This document shows, piece after piece, positions 9,786 through 19,321 of a stretch of DNA of 47,734 nt (the stretch's first letter is position 1; each line of letters begins with the position of its first letter). This DNA comes from Candidatus Buchananbacteria bacterium RIFCSPLOWO2_01_FULL_39_33 (lineage in GTDB: Bacteria > Patescibacteriota > Patescibacteriia > 2-01-FULL-39-33). The translations under genes were made by a program, and so were the position numbers. Below the pieces are notes generated by a model. That model did not search any database. It was not told the DNA's origin and saw only the letters and a program-made list of their open reading frames with translations. The stretch lies in NCBI GenBank assembly GCA_001817505.1, contig MHIM01000038.1, positions 1 to 47,734 on the forward strand. The letters are read 5' to 3'.

Positions 9786-10904
9786 TTATTTCTTTTTATA
9801 AATAACTAAATGCTGATCAATATTTTTTTGCCAATTGAATTCTCTTTTAACAAAATCAACGGCTTGCTGGCTCATTTTCTGATACAACTCTTGATCATTT
9901 TTTAATAATTTAATTTTATCAGCTAAAGCGTTAATATCCCGAGCCGGCACGACAAAGCCGGAAACCTTATCAGCTATCGCTTCCGGAATGCCGCCGCTAT
10001 CAGTGCCAATAACCGGCAAACCGTTAATTTGGGCTTCCAAATAGACAATGCCCAAACCCTCAATATCGCCTTTATTTTTATCAAAAAAAGAAGGCATAGA
10101 AAAAACTTGGGCGGCTTGATAATAATTTAAAATTCCCTCATGGGGTATATTACCGGCAAAAAAAATCTGTTTAGCTAAATTATTGTCTTTAACATATTGC
10201 TCTAACTGGTCTTGTTCGCCGCCGCCAGCCAAAATCAACTTGATTTTTTCATCGCCAGTTAAGGCCACGGCTTTAATTAAATCCAAAGCCCCCTTCCTGG
10301 CCACTAAACGGCCGACAAATAAAACCACAAAATCATCAGCTGCTAATTCAAACTTATCCCTGACATCATAAATTCTTTCACTGTCTAACTCGGAGATGGC
10401 CGGATAAATAACACTAATCTTTCTCTTATTGAGTTGTTGCCTGTCTAACATTAGTTTCTTAGTCGATTGGCTAAAGGCCGCAATTTCATCAAACATTAAA
10501 AGAGTCAGATATTTAACCGCTTTGGTTAGAAAACTGCCATAATGAGTAACTGCTTCAGTGCCATAAATCGTTAGACATGATTTAACTTTAAAAATTTTAG
10601 CCAAGAGAGCCACCCAAAAGCCAACCGGGAAAAAGGTGGTGGCCTGAACCACATCAAAATGGCTATTTTTGATAATCTTAAAAATTATTTTCCCAGTTTG
10701 CCAAACTGAATTTTTTGGGAAACGAGAAATTTTTACACCAGATATACTAATTGGCTGGTCTGGGTTTAACTGTCGGTCAAAAACAATGACTTCAATCTCA
10801 CTTTCTGGCCTTAACTTCTTGAAATAATAAGGCAACTCAAAGCTGTAGGTGGCCACGCCGCCAATTCTGGGAGGAAAATTATCAGTAAAATATCCTATTT
10901 TCAT
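9786..10904 (-). CDS. Glycosyltransferase family 4
   Basis: MKIGYFTDNFPPRIGGVATYSFEL, VVLFVGRLVARKGALDLIKA, EGLGIVYLEAQINGLPVIGTDSGGIPEAI. Confidence 0.92.
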   Translation of the reverse strand: MKIGYFTDNFPPRIGGVATYSFELPYYFKKLRPESEIEVIVFDRQLNPDQPISISGVKISRFPKNSVWQTGKIIFKIIKNSHFDVVQATTFFPVGFWVALLAKIFKVKSCLTIYGTEAVTHYGSFLTKAVKYLTLLMFDEIAAFSQSTKKLMLDRQQLNKRKISVIYPAISELDSERIYDVRDKFELAADDFVVLFVGRLVARKGALDLIKAVALTGDEKIKLILAGGGEQDQLEQYVKDNNLAKQIFFAGNIPHEGILNYYQAAQVFSMPSFFDKNKGDIEGLGIVYLEAQINGLPVIGTDSGGIPEAIADKVSGFVVPARDINALADKIKLLKNDQELYQKMSQQAVDFVKREFNWQKNIDQHLVIYKKK

Positions 10905-12022
10905 TATTTAAACTGATTGATTATCTTTAAAACTAATTTATCCAAGTTGTGATCATTAACCACGATTTTCCTTAAGCTCTTTATAATTGCCTCTTTTTCT
11001 TCAGCCGGCAAATCCATCAGCCATTTTATTTTTTCTGCCAGTTTTTGAGGATTGTTTTTTTCGACCATCAATTCTTTGGGCAAAATTTCTCTAAAAGCCT
11101 CATTGGAAGTTAAAACCAGGCACTGGCAAGCCATGGCCTCTAAAACTACCTTGTCCACGCTACCAGTACCACTCATATTAATAAATAAGTCCGCCTCTTG
11201 ATAATAAGGCGGCATTTGTTGATTGGCTACCCAACCAACAAATTCCACCTGCTGGCCTAAATCCATGGCCACCACCATTTGTTTTAGACTATCCAAATAC
11301 TGGCGCTGAACCTCTAAAATAACATCGCCGATAATTTTCAATTTTACCCTATTAAATTTCACCTCTGGTAAACCGGCTTCGCCGGATTTAACAAGGTGAA
11401 TCTGCTTATTACCTAAAATATCCAAGGCCTTAATAATTGACTCATAATCTTTAGTCGGCGAAATACGGCCGACAGAAATAATATTAAAATCTTCATTAAT
11501 TTTGAGTTTTTGCGCCAAAGGCGCATCCGCCTCTGGCGGAGAATTTTGAGTTTTGAATTGTTCTATATCAATGCCATGGCCAGTCACTTCAACTTTATTT
11601 TTAAACCAGGGCTGACGAAAACTGTCTTTTGAGGCAGTTAAAATTTTATCGGTCAACAATTCTAATAATCGACGTTTCCAATTAATCTGCTTATGGGTAT
11701 ACCAACTAACTATTCTTTTACCAAAAATTTTGGCTGGTAACCAAGATAAAATCGTGTATTCGGGATTCATGTGACAAAAAACACCATCAACTTTTAAGGC
11801 TAACTTAAAAACTTCCCACGGCAAAATAAAAATTTTAGCAAATTTATTTTTTGGCAAAAAAACCACTTCAATATTTTCCGGCAGATCACGACTATCCCCG
11901 GCTTGCCAAGAAATAACATATAATTTATTTAAATTGGCACCAAGTTTTTTCACCCAATTATAAGCAAAACCGGCTAAAGCGTCATGGTTATCAACTTTTC
12001 TGGTGATCATTAATAGTTTCAT
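10904..12022 (-). CDS. Glycosyltransferase family 4 with two repeat-derived insertions
   Basis: IISVGRISPTKDYESIIKAL, VVLEAMACQCLVLTSNEAF; insert peptides SPPEADAPLAQ and VKSGEAGLPEVKFNRVK map to palindromic DNA at 11498-11554 and 11343-11402. Confidence 0.88.
   Translation of the reverse strand: MKLLMITRKVDNHDALAGFAYNWVKKLGANLNKLYVISWQAGDSRDLPENIEVVFLPKNKFAKIFILPWEVFKLALKVDGVFCHMNPEYTILSWLPAKIFGKRIVSWYTHKQINWKRRLLELLTDKILTASKDSFRQPWFKNKVEVTGHGIDIEQFKTQNSPPEADAPLAQKLKINEDFNIISVGRISPTKDYESIIKALDILGNKQIHLVKSGEAGLPEVKFNRVKLKIIGDVILEVQRQYLDSLKQMVVAMDLGQQVEFVGWVANQQMPPYYQEADLFINMSGTGSVDKVVLEAMACQCLVLTSNEAFREILPKELMVEKNNPQKLAEKIKWLMDLPAEEKEAIIKSLRKIVVNDHNLDKLVLKIINQFK
11343..11402 (-). repeat. Three-way-junction palindromic element, copy A (within GT4 ORF)
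   Basis: Minus strand GATTCACCTTGTTAAAT-CCGGCgaaGCCGG-TTTACCagaGGTGAAA-TTTAATAGGGTAAA. Confidence 0.85.
11498..11554. repeat. Double triloop hairpin flanked by 13-bp direct repeats
   Basis: AATTTTGAGTTTT - TGCGCCaaaGGCGCA - TCCGCCtctGGCGGA - g - AATTTTGAGTTTT. Confidence 0.9.
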
Positions 12023-12025
12023 AAA

Positions 12026-13429
12026 TTAATTCTTTAAAAAAGAAAATAGGGCGCTTAAAGAACTAAAGGCCTCTTTGATTTCTTGGGGATGAGTTAATAA
12101 TCTTTTTAAGCGCATTAAAATATACCTGAAACGAAAATAATATTTCTTATAGCAATAATGGTAAAGATCGGAAATTTCTTTTTGGCTGATATTTTTTAAC
12201 TGCATTATCGGCTTAGATAAATCATAATCGTCCCAATTATAAGTCATGATTAAATTCTGATTTTTGGCCTCGGCAAACATTGGCGTGCCTGGATAAGGCG
12301 TCGTGATATTAAAAATAGCGATTTCCGGATTAAGTTCAATGGCAAACTTCAAAGTTTCTAAAATCGTCTCTTTGGTTTCTATCGGGTTGCCGATCATAAA
12401 AGCCCCGCGAACATCAATTTTAGCTTGTTTAGTCAATTTAACCACTTTTCTTACCAAATCCAGATTTATTTTCTTGTCAATTGAGTTCAAAACTTCTTGA
12501 TTGCCGCTTTCAATGCCATACATAATCTGGTGGCAGCCAGCTTGTTTCATTAATTTCAATAAATCCAAATCAATAAAATCCACCCGCGAGAAACAGCACC
12601 AGGCAATATCCATTCTACTCTCCAATAATAACTGGCAAAATTTTTTAACGTTGGCCTTATAGGTAGTAAAGGTATCGTCATAAAACATAATTTGCTTGAT
12701 GCCAAAATCTTTCATCAACATTTTAATTTCTTCGATGAGCGATTCAGCTGAGCGAAACACCATCTGGGTACCTAAGGTTTTGTTGCAAAAAGTGCAGCGT
12801 CCCGGGCAACCGCGGCTGGTCAGCAAACTAATGGCTGGTAAACGCTGATAAGAGCCCTTAGCCGGATAATATTTAGCCATCGGCAATAAATCATAGGCCG
12901 GGAAAGGCAAAGCGTCTAAATCAGTTATCCGAGCTCGCGGCGGATTAAAAATAACCTGGCTATTATTCTTATAAATCAAACCGTTGATTGTTGATAGTTC
13001 GCGGCCAGCTAAAATTTCCGACATAGTTATTTCACCCTCGCCCTTAACCACTAAATCTACGGTTTCTTGATTAATAACTTCTTGAGGCAAGGCAGCGCAG
13101 TGCGCTCCGCCAAAGACAATTTTGGCTGCCGGATAAATTTGCCTGATAATTTTAGCCATCTCATAAGCATTGTTAATGGCGGCGGTAGTGGCTGTAAAAC
13201 CGACATAGCGAGCCCGGTAATTCTCTAAATCACTTTTTAAATAATCGGCGAAGCTCTCTACAGAAATTTTTTCCGCCGGTGCGTCAATTATTTTAACCCT
13301 AAAACCCTTAGACCTAACGTAGGCGGCAATGGAAGCTAAACCAAGAGAAGGAAAAGATGAATCAATTTTCTGCCAGATATTAGCCTCTCTTTTAAATAAA
13401 GTGGGGTTGATTAATAGAACATCTAACAT
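12026..13429 (-). CDS. B12-binding domain radical SAM protein
   Basis: LLTSRGCPGRCTFCNKTLGTQMVFRSAESLIEEI, IMFYDDTFTTYK, RGAFMIGNPIETKETI. Confidence 0.9.
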   Translation of the reverse strand: MLDVLLINPTLFKREANIWQKIDSSFPSLGLASIAAYVRSKGFRVKIIDAPAEKISVESFADYLKSDLENYRARYVGFTATTAAINNAYEMAKIIRQIYPAAKIVFGGAHCAALPQEVINQETVDLVVKGEGEITMSEILAGRELSTINGLIYKNNSQVIFNPPRARITDLDALPFPAYDLLPMAKYYPAKGSYQRLPAISLLTSRGCPGRCTFCNKTLGTQMVFRSAESLIEEIKMLMKDFGIKQIMFYDDTFTTYKANVKKFCQLLLESRMDIAWCCFSRVDFIDLDLLKLMKQAGCHQIMYGIESGNQEVLNSIDKKINLDLVRKVVKLTKQAKIDVRGAFMIGNPIETKETILETLKFAIELNPEIAIFNITTPYPGTPMFAEAKNQNLIMTYNWDDYDLSKPIMQLKNISQKEISDLYHYCYKKYYFRFRYILMRLKRLLTHPQEIKEAFSSLSALFSFLKN

Positions 13430-13433
13430 TATT

Positions 13434-14573
13434 TTAAAAATTAACTATTTTTAATAAATCCCAAGATAAAGAAGCGTTCCTAATCAGATAATTAATGGCG
13501 GCATAAATCAATAAAAGCAGAATTATCACATATTTATCTTTTAATTTGGACAAACCGAAAGCACTGACCATTGATAGTAAGGGGACAAAAATAAAAGCAA
13601 TTCTTTGAGTCAGGCCCGGCCAAATCAAAAAAGCCAAAGAAGCTGGCAATAGCGCCAATAAAATCTTAAATCTTTGGGAATTGAAATTTTTGTACTCTTG
13701 ATACAAACCATAGAAAAAAATCGGCCAGCCGATTAAAAACAGCCAGCCCAAAACTTTTATCAATAAAATAATGCTCCAATTAATGTCTGGCTGCTGGGTA
13801 TTATAAATAGTGGCCTCAACGGCATATAAATACCGGTCAAGATAGGAAAAGCCGAATTTTAAATAAACAAAAATATAATACCAGGCCGGTAAAATTGAAA
13901 ATAAAATGACAGTGATAATCAATTTCTTTACTTTTTGCCACCAAGACCAAGGTAAAAATAAAATTAATAGACCCAAGGGCGCCATGCCTAATGCCCCGTA
14001 CTCTTTGAATAAAACTCCTACTGAAGAAGCGAGAATTGAAAGATAGAAAAATTTTTTATTTTTAGGATTATTAAAATACTTAATGGCTAAGAACATTGCC
14101 AGTATAAAGAAAAACCAGCCACCCAAATCAGTCCGATAGGTAATACCATAATTAATCAGGCAATAGTTGGTAAAAAATAAAACGCTAGCTATGAGGGCAA
14201 CTCGTTGATCGCCATAGACGGTTTTGACCAATTCATAAAAAACCCAGATGATTAAGAAATAAAAAATAAGATTAATAAAAAACAGGCCTTGGTATTCGCC
14301 ACCAAAAAACCAACCAGCCAAGATAGATGAATAGAGCATTAAAGGAGTAGTCAAAATTCTGGTTTTAAGCATCAGCTCGGTTTGCTCACCTAAAAAATTG
14401 CGGTCGTAATCTTGGCCTTGAATTAATTGCATGGCCGCTAAGTAAGAGGGGGCATCGCCATTTAACATCAAGGGGTAGCGCACAAAAAACAGGGCAATCA
14501 ATAAGTTAATGGTGGCCAAGAAAAAAAGCCAAAAATATGGTGATTTAACAGTTAATTTTAAGTTTAGTGTCAT
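13434..14573 (-). CDS. Multi-pass membrane glycosyltransferase-like protein (GT39/ArnT-like)
   Basis: About 10 TM helices, early acidic motif YPLMLNGDAPSYLAAMQLIQG. Confidence 0.6.
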   Translation of the reverse strand: MTLNLKLTVKSPYFWLFFLATINLLIALFFVRYPLMLNGDAPSYLAAMQLIQGQDYDRNFLGEQTELMLKTRILTTPLMLYSSILAGWFFGGEYQGLFFINLIFYFLIIWVFYELVKTVYGDQRVALIASVLFFTNYCLINYGITYRTDLGGWFFFILAMFLAIKYFNNPKNKKFFYLSILASSVGVLFKEYGALGMAPLGLLILFLPWSWWQKVKKLIITVILFSILPAWYYIFVYLKFGFSYLDRYLYAVEATIYNTQQPDINWSIILLIKVLGWLFLIGWPIFFYGLYQEYKNFNSQRFKILLALLPASLAFLIWPGLTQRIAFIFVPLLSMVSAFGLSKLKDKYVIILLLLIYAAINYLIRNASLSWDLLKIVNF

Positions 14574-14587
14574 TGTTTTGGGGACTC

Positions 14588-14616
14588 TTGATTTAAAATG
14601 CCATTTTTGCTAAAAT
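14588..14616 (+). promoter_or_regulatory. Putative sigma70-type promoter for the diacetamido-sugar module
   Basis: TTGATT (14588-14593) - 17 bp - TAAAAT (14611-14616). Confidence 0.5.
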
Positions 14617-14767
14617 ACACGAGACAAAAAATACTGGCTATTTTACTTATTTTACCTCTTCCTAATCACCCAGAAACTGCTACTGACTTAATTGATTTGA
14701 GAATAAAATTGGCTGACCTTAATTCACTCATATTAGCAGTAAATTAAGATAAATTCAACTCTTAAAA

Positions 14768-16942
14768 ATGGTCCCTTTCGTTGACTTAAAAACCCAATAT
14801 CAAACCCTTAAAACCGAGATCGACTTAGCGATCACTGGTGTTTTAGAAAAAACTAATTTTATTTTGGGCGAACCGGTGGCTAAATTTGAAGAAAATTTTG
14901 CTGCCTTTAGTGATTCTAAATATTGCGTCGGCGTTTCTTCCGGCACTGATGCCCTTTATCTGGCTTTAAAAGCTTTAAATATCGGTCCGGGCGATGAGGT
15001 GATTATTCCAGCCAATACTTTTGTAGCCACCGCTATTGCCGTTTCCCAAACCGGCGCTACGCCGATTTTAGCCGATGTTGATCCTCAAACTTTTAATCTT
15101 GATTTAGACAAATTAGAAGCCAAGATAACTCCTAAAGCTAAAGTTATTATTCCCGTCCACTTATACGGCCGAGCCGTTGAGATGGACCGATTAATGGCTT
15201 TAGCCAATCGCTATAATTTGCCAGTGGTGGAAGACGCCTGCCAAGCCCATGGCGCGACTTATCAAAACAAAAGGGTCGGCTCTTGGGGAATAATCGGCTG
15301 TTTCTCCTTTTACCCGGGAAAAAATTTAGGCGCTTACGGTGATGGTGGAGCGATTGTCACCTCCAATCAGGAACTTTATGAAAAAATAAAGATGTTAAGA
15401 AATTATGGTTCAGTTAAAAAATACTACCACGAGATCATCGGCTATAATAATCGCTTAGACACCATCCAAGCCGCTGTTTTGGATGTTAAGTTAAAATGTC
15501 TAAATGAATGGAATCAAAAGCGTTTTAACAACGCCAAACTTTACAATCAAAAATTATCGGGAATTTCCGATATTATCCTACCAGAAATACCTGAAAGCTT
15601 TGGCTTACAGCAACATGTTTTTCACTTATACGTCATCCGGGCCAGAAAAAGAGATGAACTCTTAAAATACTTAAATGACAACGGCGTCCAGGCCGGCATT
15701 CATTATCCGATTCCTATTTACTCCTTAGGAGCTTATGCTGACCTTAATTTAAACAAGGATGATTACCCGGTAACTGAACAATTGGCCAAAGAAATTATTT
15801 CTCTGCCGATGTTTGCTGAATTAACCGAAGAACAAATTGACACCGTCGCCAATTTGATTAAAAAATTCTATCAAGCAGAACCAATAAATTATAACTTTAA
15901 TCCAACTGATAAAAAAGAAATAATTAATTTCGGCTTAATCGGTTATGGCTACTGGGGGCCGAATTTTGCCCGCGATCTTAATGAAGCCCAAAACGCTAAT
16001 TTGAAATATTGCGCTGATTTAAGCGATAATAATTTAAACAAAATCAAACAAAAATATCCTCAAGTTATTACCACTAATAATTATCAGGCTATTTTAAATG
16101 ACCCGACTATTGACGCCATAGTCGTGGCCACACCCACTAAAACCCATTACCAGATCGTTAAGGACGCGCTTTTAGCTAAAAAGCATGTCTTTGTAGAAAA
16201 GCCGATGTGTTATAAAATAGAAGAAGCCGAAGAACTGGTGACCTTAGCCCAAACCAATAGAGTTAAATTAATGGTCGGTCATATCTTCCTTTTTAATCCA
16301 GCCGTTAATTATATAAAAAAAATCATTGATGATGGTGAGATTGGCAAATTAAGGCATTTGCATTTTCAACGAAGGAATTTAGGGCCGATTCGCCAAGATA
16401 TTAATGTAATGTGGGACCTGGCGCCCCATGATATTTCTATGGCTTTGCATTTTATTGGTAAAATGCCGATATCGGTGGTAGCCATTGGAGAAACTTTTTT
16501 GCAAAATGGCCAACGCAGCATGCATGATGTGGTTTCCGTCAGTTTGAAATTTCCCGACAATATTATGGCTAATATGATTTTTAGCTGGATTGATCCAATT
16601 AAAATCAGGGATCTGACGATAGTCGGCGATCAAAAAATGATTTTATTTGATGATGTCCATCAATCGGAAAAAGTTAAAATTTTTAACAAAAATGTTAATG
16701 TTTTGGAAAATACTCGAGATGTTACTTTCGGCGAATACCAAATTAACATTAATACCGGCGGTATTACCATTCCTTCAATCAGCCCTAAAGAGCCGCTCAA
16801 AGAAGAAATAAGTCATTTTATTGATTGTATTATAAATAATAAGACGCCTATAACTGATGGAGAAAACGGTTTAGCGGTAGTTAAGGTACTGGCTCTAATC
16901 CAAAAATCCTTGGATAATAATTCAGTTAACATACCTATTTGA
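14768..16942 (+). CDS. Fused DegT/DnrJ/EryC1/StrS aminotransferase - Gfo/Idh/MocA oxidoreductase (WbpE/WlbC-like + WbpB/WlbA-like)
   Basis: N-half: SSGTDALYLALKAL, VEDACQAHGA, CFSFYPGKNLGAYGDGGA (PLP Lys). C-half from about aa 385: FGLIGYGYWGPNFARDL, VVATPTKTHYQIV, KHVFVEKPMCY. Confidence 0.93.
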   Translation: MVPFVDLKTQYQTLKTEIDLAITGVLEKTNFILGEPVAKFEENFAAFSDSKYCVGVSSGTDALYLALKALNIGPGDEVIIPANTFVATAIAVSQTGATPILADVDPQTFNLDLDKLEAKITPKAKVIIPVHLYGRAVEMDRLMALANRYNLPVVEDACQAHGATYQNKRVGSWGIIGCFSFYPGKNLGAYGDGGAIVTSNQELYEKIKMLRNYGSVKKYYHEIIGYNNRLDTIQAAVLDVKLKCLNEWNQKRFNNAKLYNQKLSGISDIILPEIPESFGLQQHVFHLYVIRARKRDELLKYLNDNGVQAGIHYPIPIYSLGAYADLNLNKDDYPVTEQLAKEIISLPMFAELTEEQIDTVANLIKKFYQAEPINYNFNPTDKKEIINFGLIGYGYWGPNFARDLNEAQNANLKYCADLSDNNLNKIKQKYPQVITTNNYQAILNDPTIDAIVVATPTKTHYQIVKDALLAKKHVFVEKPMCYKIEEAEELVTLAQTNRVKLMVGHIFLFNPAVNYIKKIIDDGEIGKLRHLHFQRRNLGPIRQDINVMWDLAPHDISMALHFIGKMPISVVAIGETFLQNGQRSMHDVVSVSLKFPDNIMANMIFSWIDPIKIRDLTIVGDQKMILFDDVHQSEKVKIFNKNVNVLENTRDVTFGEYQININTGGITIPSISPKEPLKEEISHFIDCIINNKTPITDGENGLAVVKVLALIQKSLDNNSVNIPI

Positions 16943-17415
16943 AAATGGAAAAATTAAACATTACTGAACCTAAAAAAAACATCAATGACGTTTTGGTCGG
17001 CCAGAATGTTAAAATTTACGATTTTGTCAATCTTTATGGCTGTGAAATTGGCGACGGTAGCCAGATCGGCACTTTTGTGGAAATCCAGCGTGGCGCTAAA
17101 ATTGGCCAGAGATGCCGAGTTCAATCCCACACTTTCATTTGCGAAGGTGTAACGATTGAAGACGAAGTTTTCATTGGCCACGGCGTGATGTTTATCAATG
17201 ATAATCACCCCAATATGGAAAAAACTTTAAATAAAACCTGGGAATTAAAACCAGTTTTAATTAAAGCGGGCGCTGCCATTGGCAGTGGCGCCATTATTAT
17301 GGGCGGAATTACTATCGGCGAAAAAGCTGTAATTGGCGCCGGAGCGGTAGTTACCAAAAATGTGCCAGCGGGCGCGATTGTTGTCGGTGTGCCAGCTAAA
17401 GCATTATTAAAGTAA
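16939..17415 (+). CDS. Left-handed beta-helix hexapeptide N-acyltransferase (WbpD/WlbB-like)
   Basis: Hexapeptide repeats (IGDGSQIGTFVEIQRGAKIGQRCRVQSHTFICEGVTIEDEVFIGHGVMFIND). TTG start overlaps previous stop; ATG at 16945 is an alternative. Confidence 0.9.
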   Translation: MKMEKLNITEPKKNINDVLVGQNVKIYDFVNLYGCEIGDGSQIGTFVEIQRGAKIGQRCRVQSHTFICEGVTIEDEVFIGHGVMFINDNHPNMEKTLNKTWELKPVLIKAGAAIGSGAIIMGGITIGEKAVIGAGAVVTKNVPAGAIVVGVPAKALLK

Positions 17416-17424
17416 TTTAATAAT

Positions 17425-17458
17425 AAAAATTGTCCAACACGAAATTATGACAATTTTT
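17425..17458 (+). terminator. Intrinsic terminator after acyltransferase
   Basis: AAAAATTGTC...GACAATTTTT. Confidence 0.6.
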
Positions 17459-17479
17459 AGCTAAATTTACCAGAAGATC

Positions 17480-17508
17480 TTGACAAAGTATGTTACGTAT
17501 GATAGTGT
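17480..17508 (+). promoter_or_regulatory. Putative promoter of 17584 CDS
   Basis: TTGACA - 17 bp - TAGTGT; downstream leader hairpin CCACGA-gagta-TCGTGG and RBS AAAGGA. Confidence 0.55.
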
Positions 17509-17583
17509 TGTTTCATAGGCCTATTGCCTAACTCTGCCACGAGAGTATCGTGGATAGCTCCTTAAAAAGAAAGGACATCGACC

Positions 17584-18273
17584 ATGGGTACTATGCTCGG
17601 TGAAGCGCTCCGTTCTGCCTACGGACCGTTCGAAGATCTCGCAAGAAAACTTGCTGGACGAAATGGAGAAGTTTGGTACGAAGCCCTTAAACATTTTCTG
17701 CGTAAAGAAGAGGTCTGGGTTAAACCTCCTAAAAAACAACATCTGGAATATCGAGATAGTATTTCTATTACTGGTCAAAACCCGTTTGTGGCCAAAGACC
17801 ACTTTAAAGAAGATATGTCATCCACAGCTCCAGTGAGAATCCGTAAAATCGGAACAAATTTCCAAGAGCATTTTCTTGACAAGGTGGAAGAAGGTAGTGA
17901 TACTGCTGATCTGAAAATTCAGGAGTATCAGTTTTATCGTTCTGATTGGTCATATTTTTCTGATATTCTGACGGAGTTGGGTAAAAATTGCGAGATAAAA
18001 CTCTCTCATCTCTGGGAAATGCTTTGTCTGCAACGCAATGGAGAAGAAGGTAAACTTAGTCATAGTAATTGGAACATCGCTTTTATTAAAGACAAATCTG
18101 ATATCCTTTGGGTGGTGGGTGCTCGCTGGTGTGAGTATCAGAGATGTCAAAGTCAATTAGCCACCTCTTACTCTGAATCACTTCCAACAAATACAATTTG
18201 GGAGATAGAAGCATTTCATATCGGCCAAGAAATTCCCGGGTCTTATCTTCGTTGTGTGGTTTCTCGCATCTAA
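17584..18273 (+). CDS. Conserved hypothetical protein, possibly a CPR-restricted family
   Basis: Own promoter, RBS and terminator; DLARKLAGRNGEVWYEALKHFLRKEEVW N-terminus and ISLSHLWEML..LWVVGARW-type C-terminal half, which I recall from CPR hypothetical proteins. Confidence 0.8.
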   Translation: MGTMLGEALRSAYGPFEDLARKLAGRNGEVWYEALKHFLRKEEVWVKPPKKQHLEYRDSISITGQNPFVAKDHFKEDMSSTAPVRIRKIGTNFQEHFLDKVEEGSDTADLKIQEYQFYRSDWSYFSDILTELGKNCEIKLSHLWEMLCLQRNGEEGKLSHSNWNIAFIKDKSDILWVVGARWCEYQRCQSQLATSYSESLPTNTIWEIEAFHIGQEIPGSYLRCVVSRI

Positions 18274-18280
18274 TAATAAA

Positions 18281-18316
18281 GGGCAGTTTCCTTCGGGGAG
18301 CTGCCCTAATTTTTTC
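18281..18316 (+). terminator. Intrinsic terminator
   Basis: GGGCAGTTTCCttcgGGGAGCTGCCC followed by AATTTTTT. Confidence 0.8.
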
Positions 18317-18330
18317 TATTACAAAAAAAT

Positions 18331-18359
18331 TTGACAAAAATATAAAAATATGATAAATA
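18331..18359 (+). promoter_or_regulatory. Putative promoter of 18439 CDS
   Basis: TTGACA - 17 bp - TAAATA; leader carries TCTCTATAGAGA and GTTAAGGGTCT...AGACCTAAC stem. Confidence 0.55.
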
Positions 18360-18438
18360 TATTTTGATCTCTCTATAGAGATAGGGTTAAGGGTCTGCCG
18401 TCAAAAGACCTAACGTTCTTTGGAAAAGGAGATCAATC

Positions 18439-19305
18439 GTGGCAATCTACCTGTCTTTTGGTTTTGATGATGAAAGGCCATTCGGCCAATTAGCCAAAAC
18501 TGATAAAGGCGCAGAATTTCGTAAGAAAAAAATGGCTTTTCTGAAACGATTTATGGATACTTTTGACACAGAAGAAATTCCCAGAACTCTTTTCATTTTA
18601 GGCGATTATCTTAATAATTGCCAATTAGATGTTGCTCCGGGAGAGTTAGAAGACATCTACTTGAGACCGCTTAATGACATTGCTCAACATTCCTATTCTC
18701 ATGGTATGATCAAGCGTATAGAGGGCTATGCCACCGACCGGCCGATTATGACGCCGGCAGATTTTTTGGCTGATGTTAAAAAAGCTAATGATGTCTTGCA
18801 AGCAATATTGGATGTGAAGCCATCGGGTTTGAGAATCCCCCTGGGTTATGACAATGATCTTTCAGACATTCCCGAAATTGTCCAAGAATTAAAAGAACTA
18901 GGTTTCTCCTATGTTTCCTCTGATTTAAGAGCCAGCGATTCCTTTAATGCGCCATTAACTGCTAGTCGCCAACCTCATTGTTACACTAATATTGGTTGTC
19001 CAGGAGTAGCGGAACTACCATCTCATGGTTGGCAAGATGTGGTATTTACGCAAGAAAAGTCCCAGGCGCTCTTGGGACGCACCCCGCCTGCTCCTAAAGA
19101 AATAATTGAGCATTTTGTTGGGCTCTTTGACAGAGCCAGACAATTGGAATTGCCCGATGTTTATATTTCCTTATGCCTGCATCCCTGGGCAGTGATGGAT
19201 TATGATCCCAATCTGGAAATCCTTTTAACCGTCGCTCGAACAGCCAGAGAGCAACAGATTGAAATTATCACCTATAGTGACGTGGCTAAGAAAATTATTA
19301 GCTAA
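18439..19305 (+). CDS. Polysaccharide deacetylase (NodB-like)
   Basis: YLSFGFDDERP, DIAQHSYSHGMI, LRIPLGYD, SLCLHPWAVMD. GTG start with AAAAGGAG RBS. Confidence 0.8.
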   Translation: MAIYLSFGFDDERPFGQLAKTDKGAEFRKKKMAFLKRFMDTFDTEEIPRTLFILGDYLNNCQLDVAPGELEDIYLRPLNDIAQHSYSHGMIKRIEGYATDRPIMTPADFLADVKKANDVLQAILDVKPSGLRIPLGYDNDLSDIPEIVQELKELGFSYVSSDLRASDSFNAPLTASRQPHCYTNIGCPGVAELPSHGWQDVVFTQEKSQALLGRTPPAPKEIIEHFVGLFDRARQLELPDVYISLCLHPWAVMDYDPNLEILLTVARTAREQQIEIITYSDVAKKIIS

Positions 19306-19321
19306 TCATCTAGACAAATTT

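Noticed and set aside
14598-14747. 49-codon plus-strand ORF MPFLLKYTRQKILAILLILPLPNHPETATDLIDLRIKLADLNSLILAVN in the divergent intergenic region
   Set aside because: Its ATG falls between the -35 and -10 of a good promoter and it lacks a well-spaced RBS; probably leader sequence.
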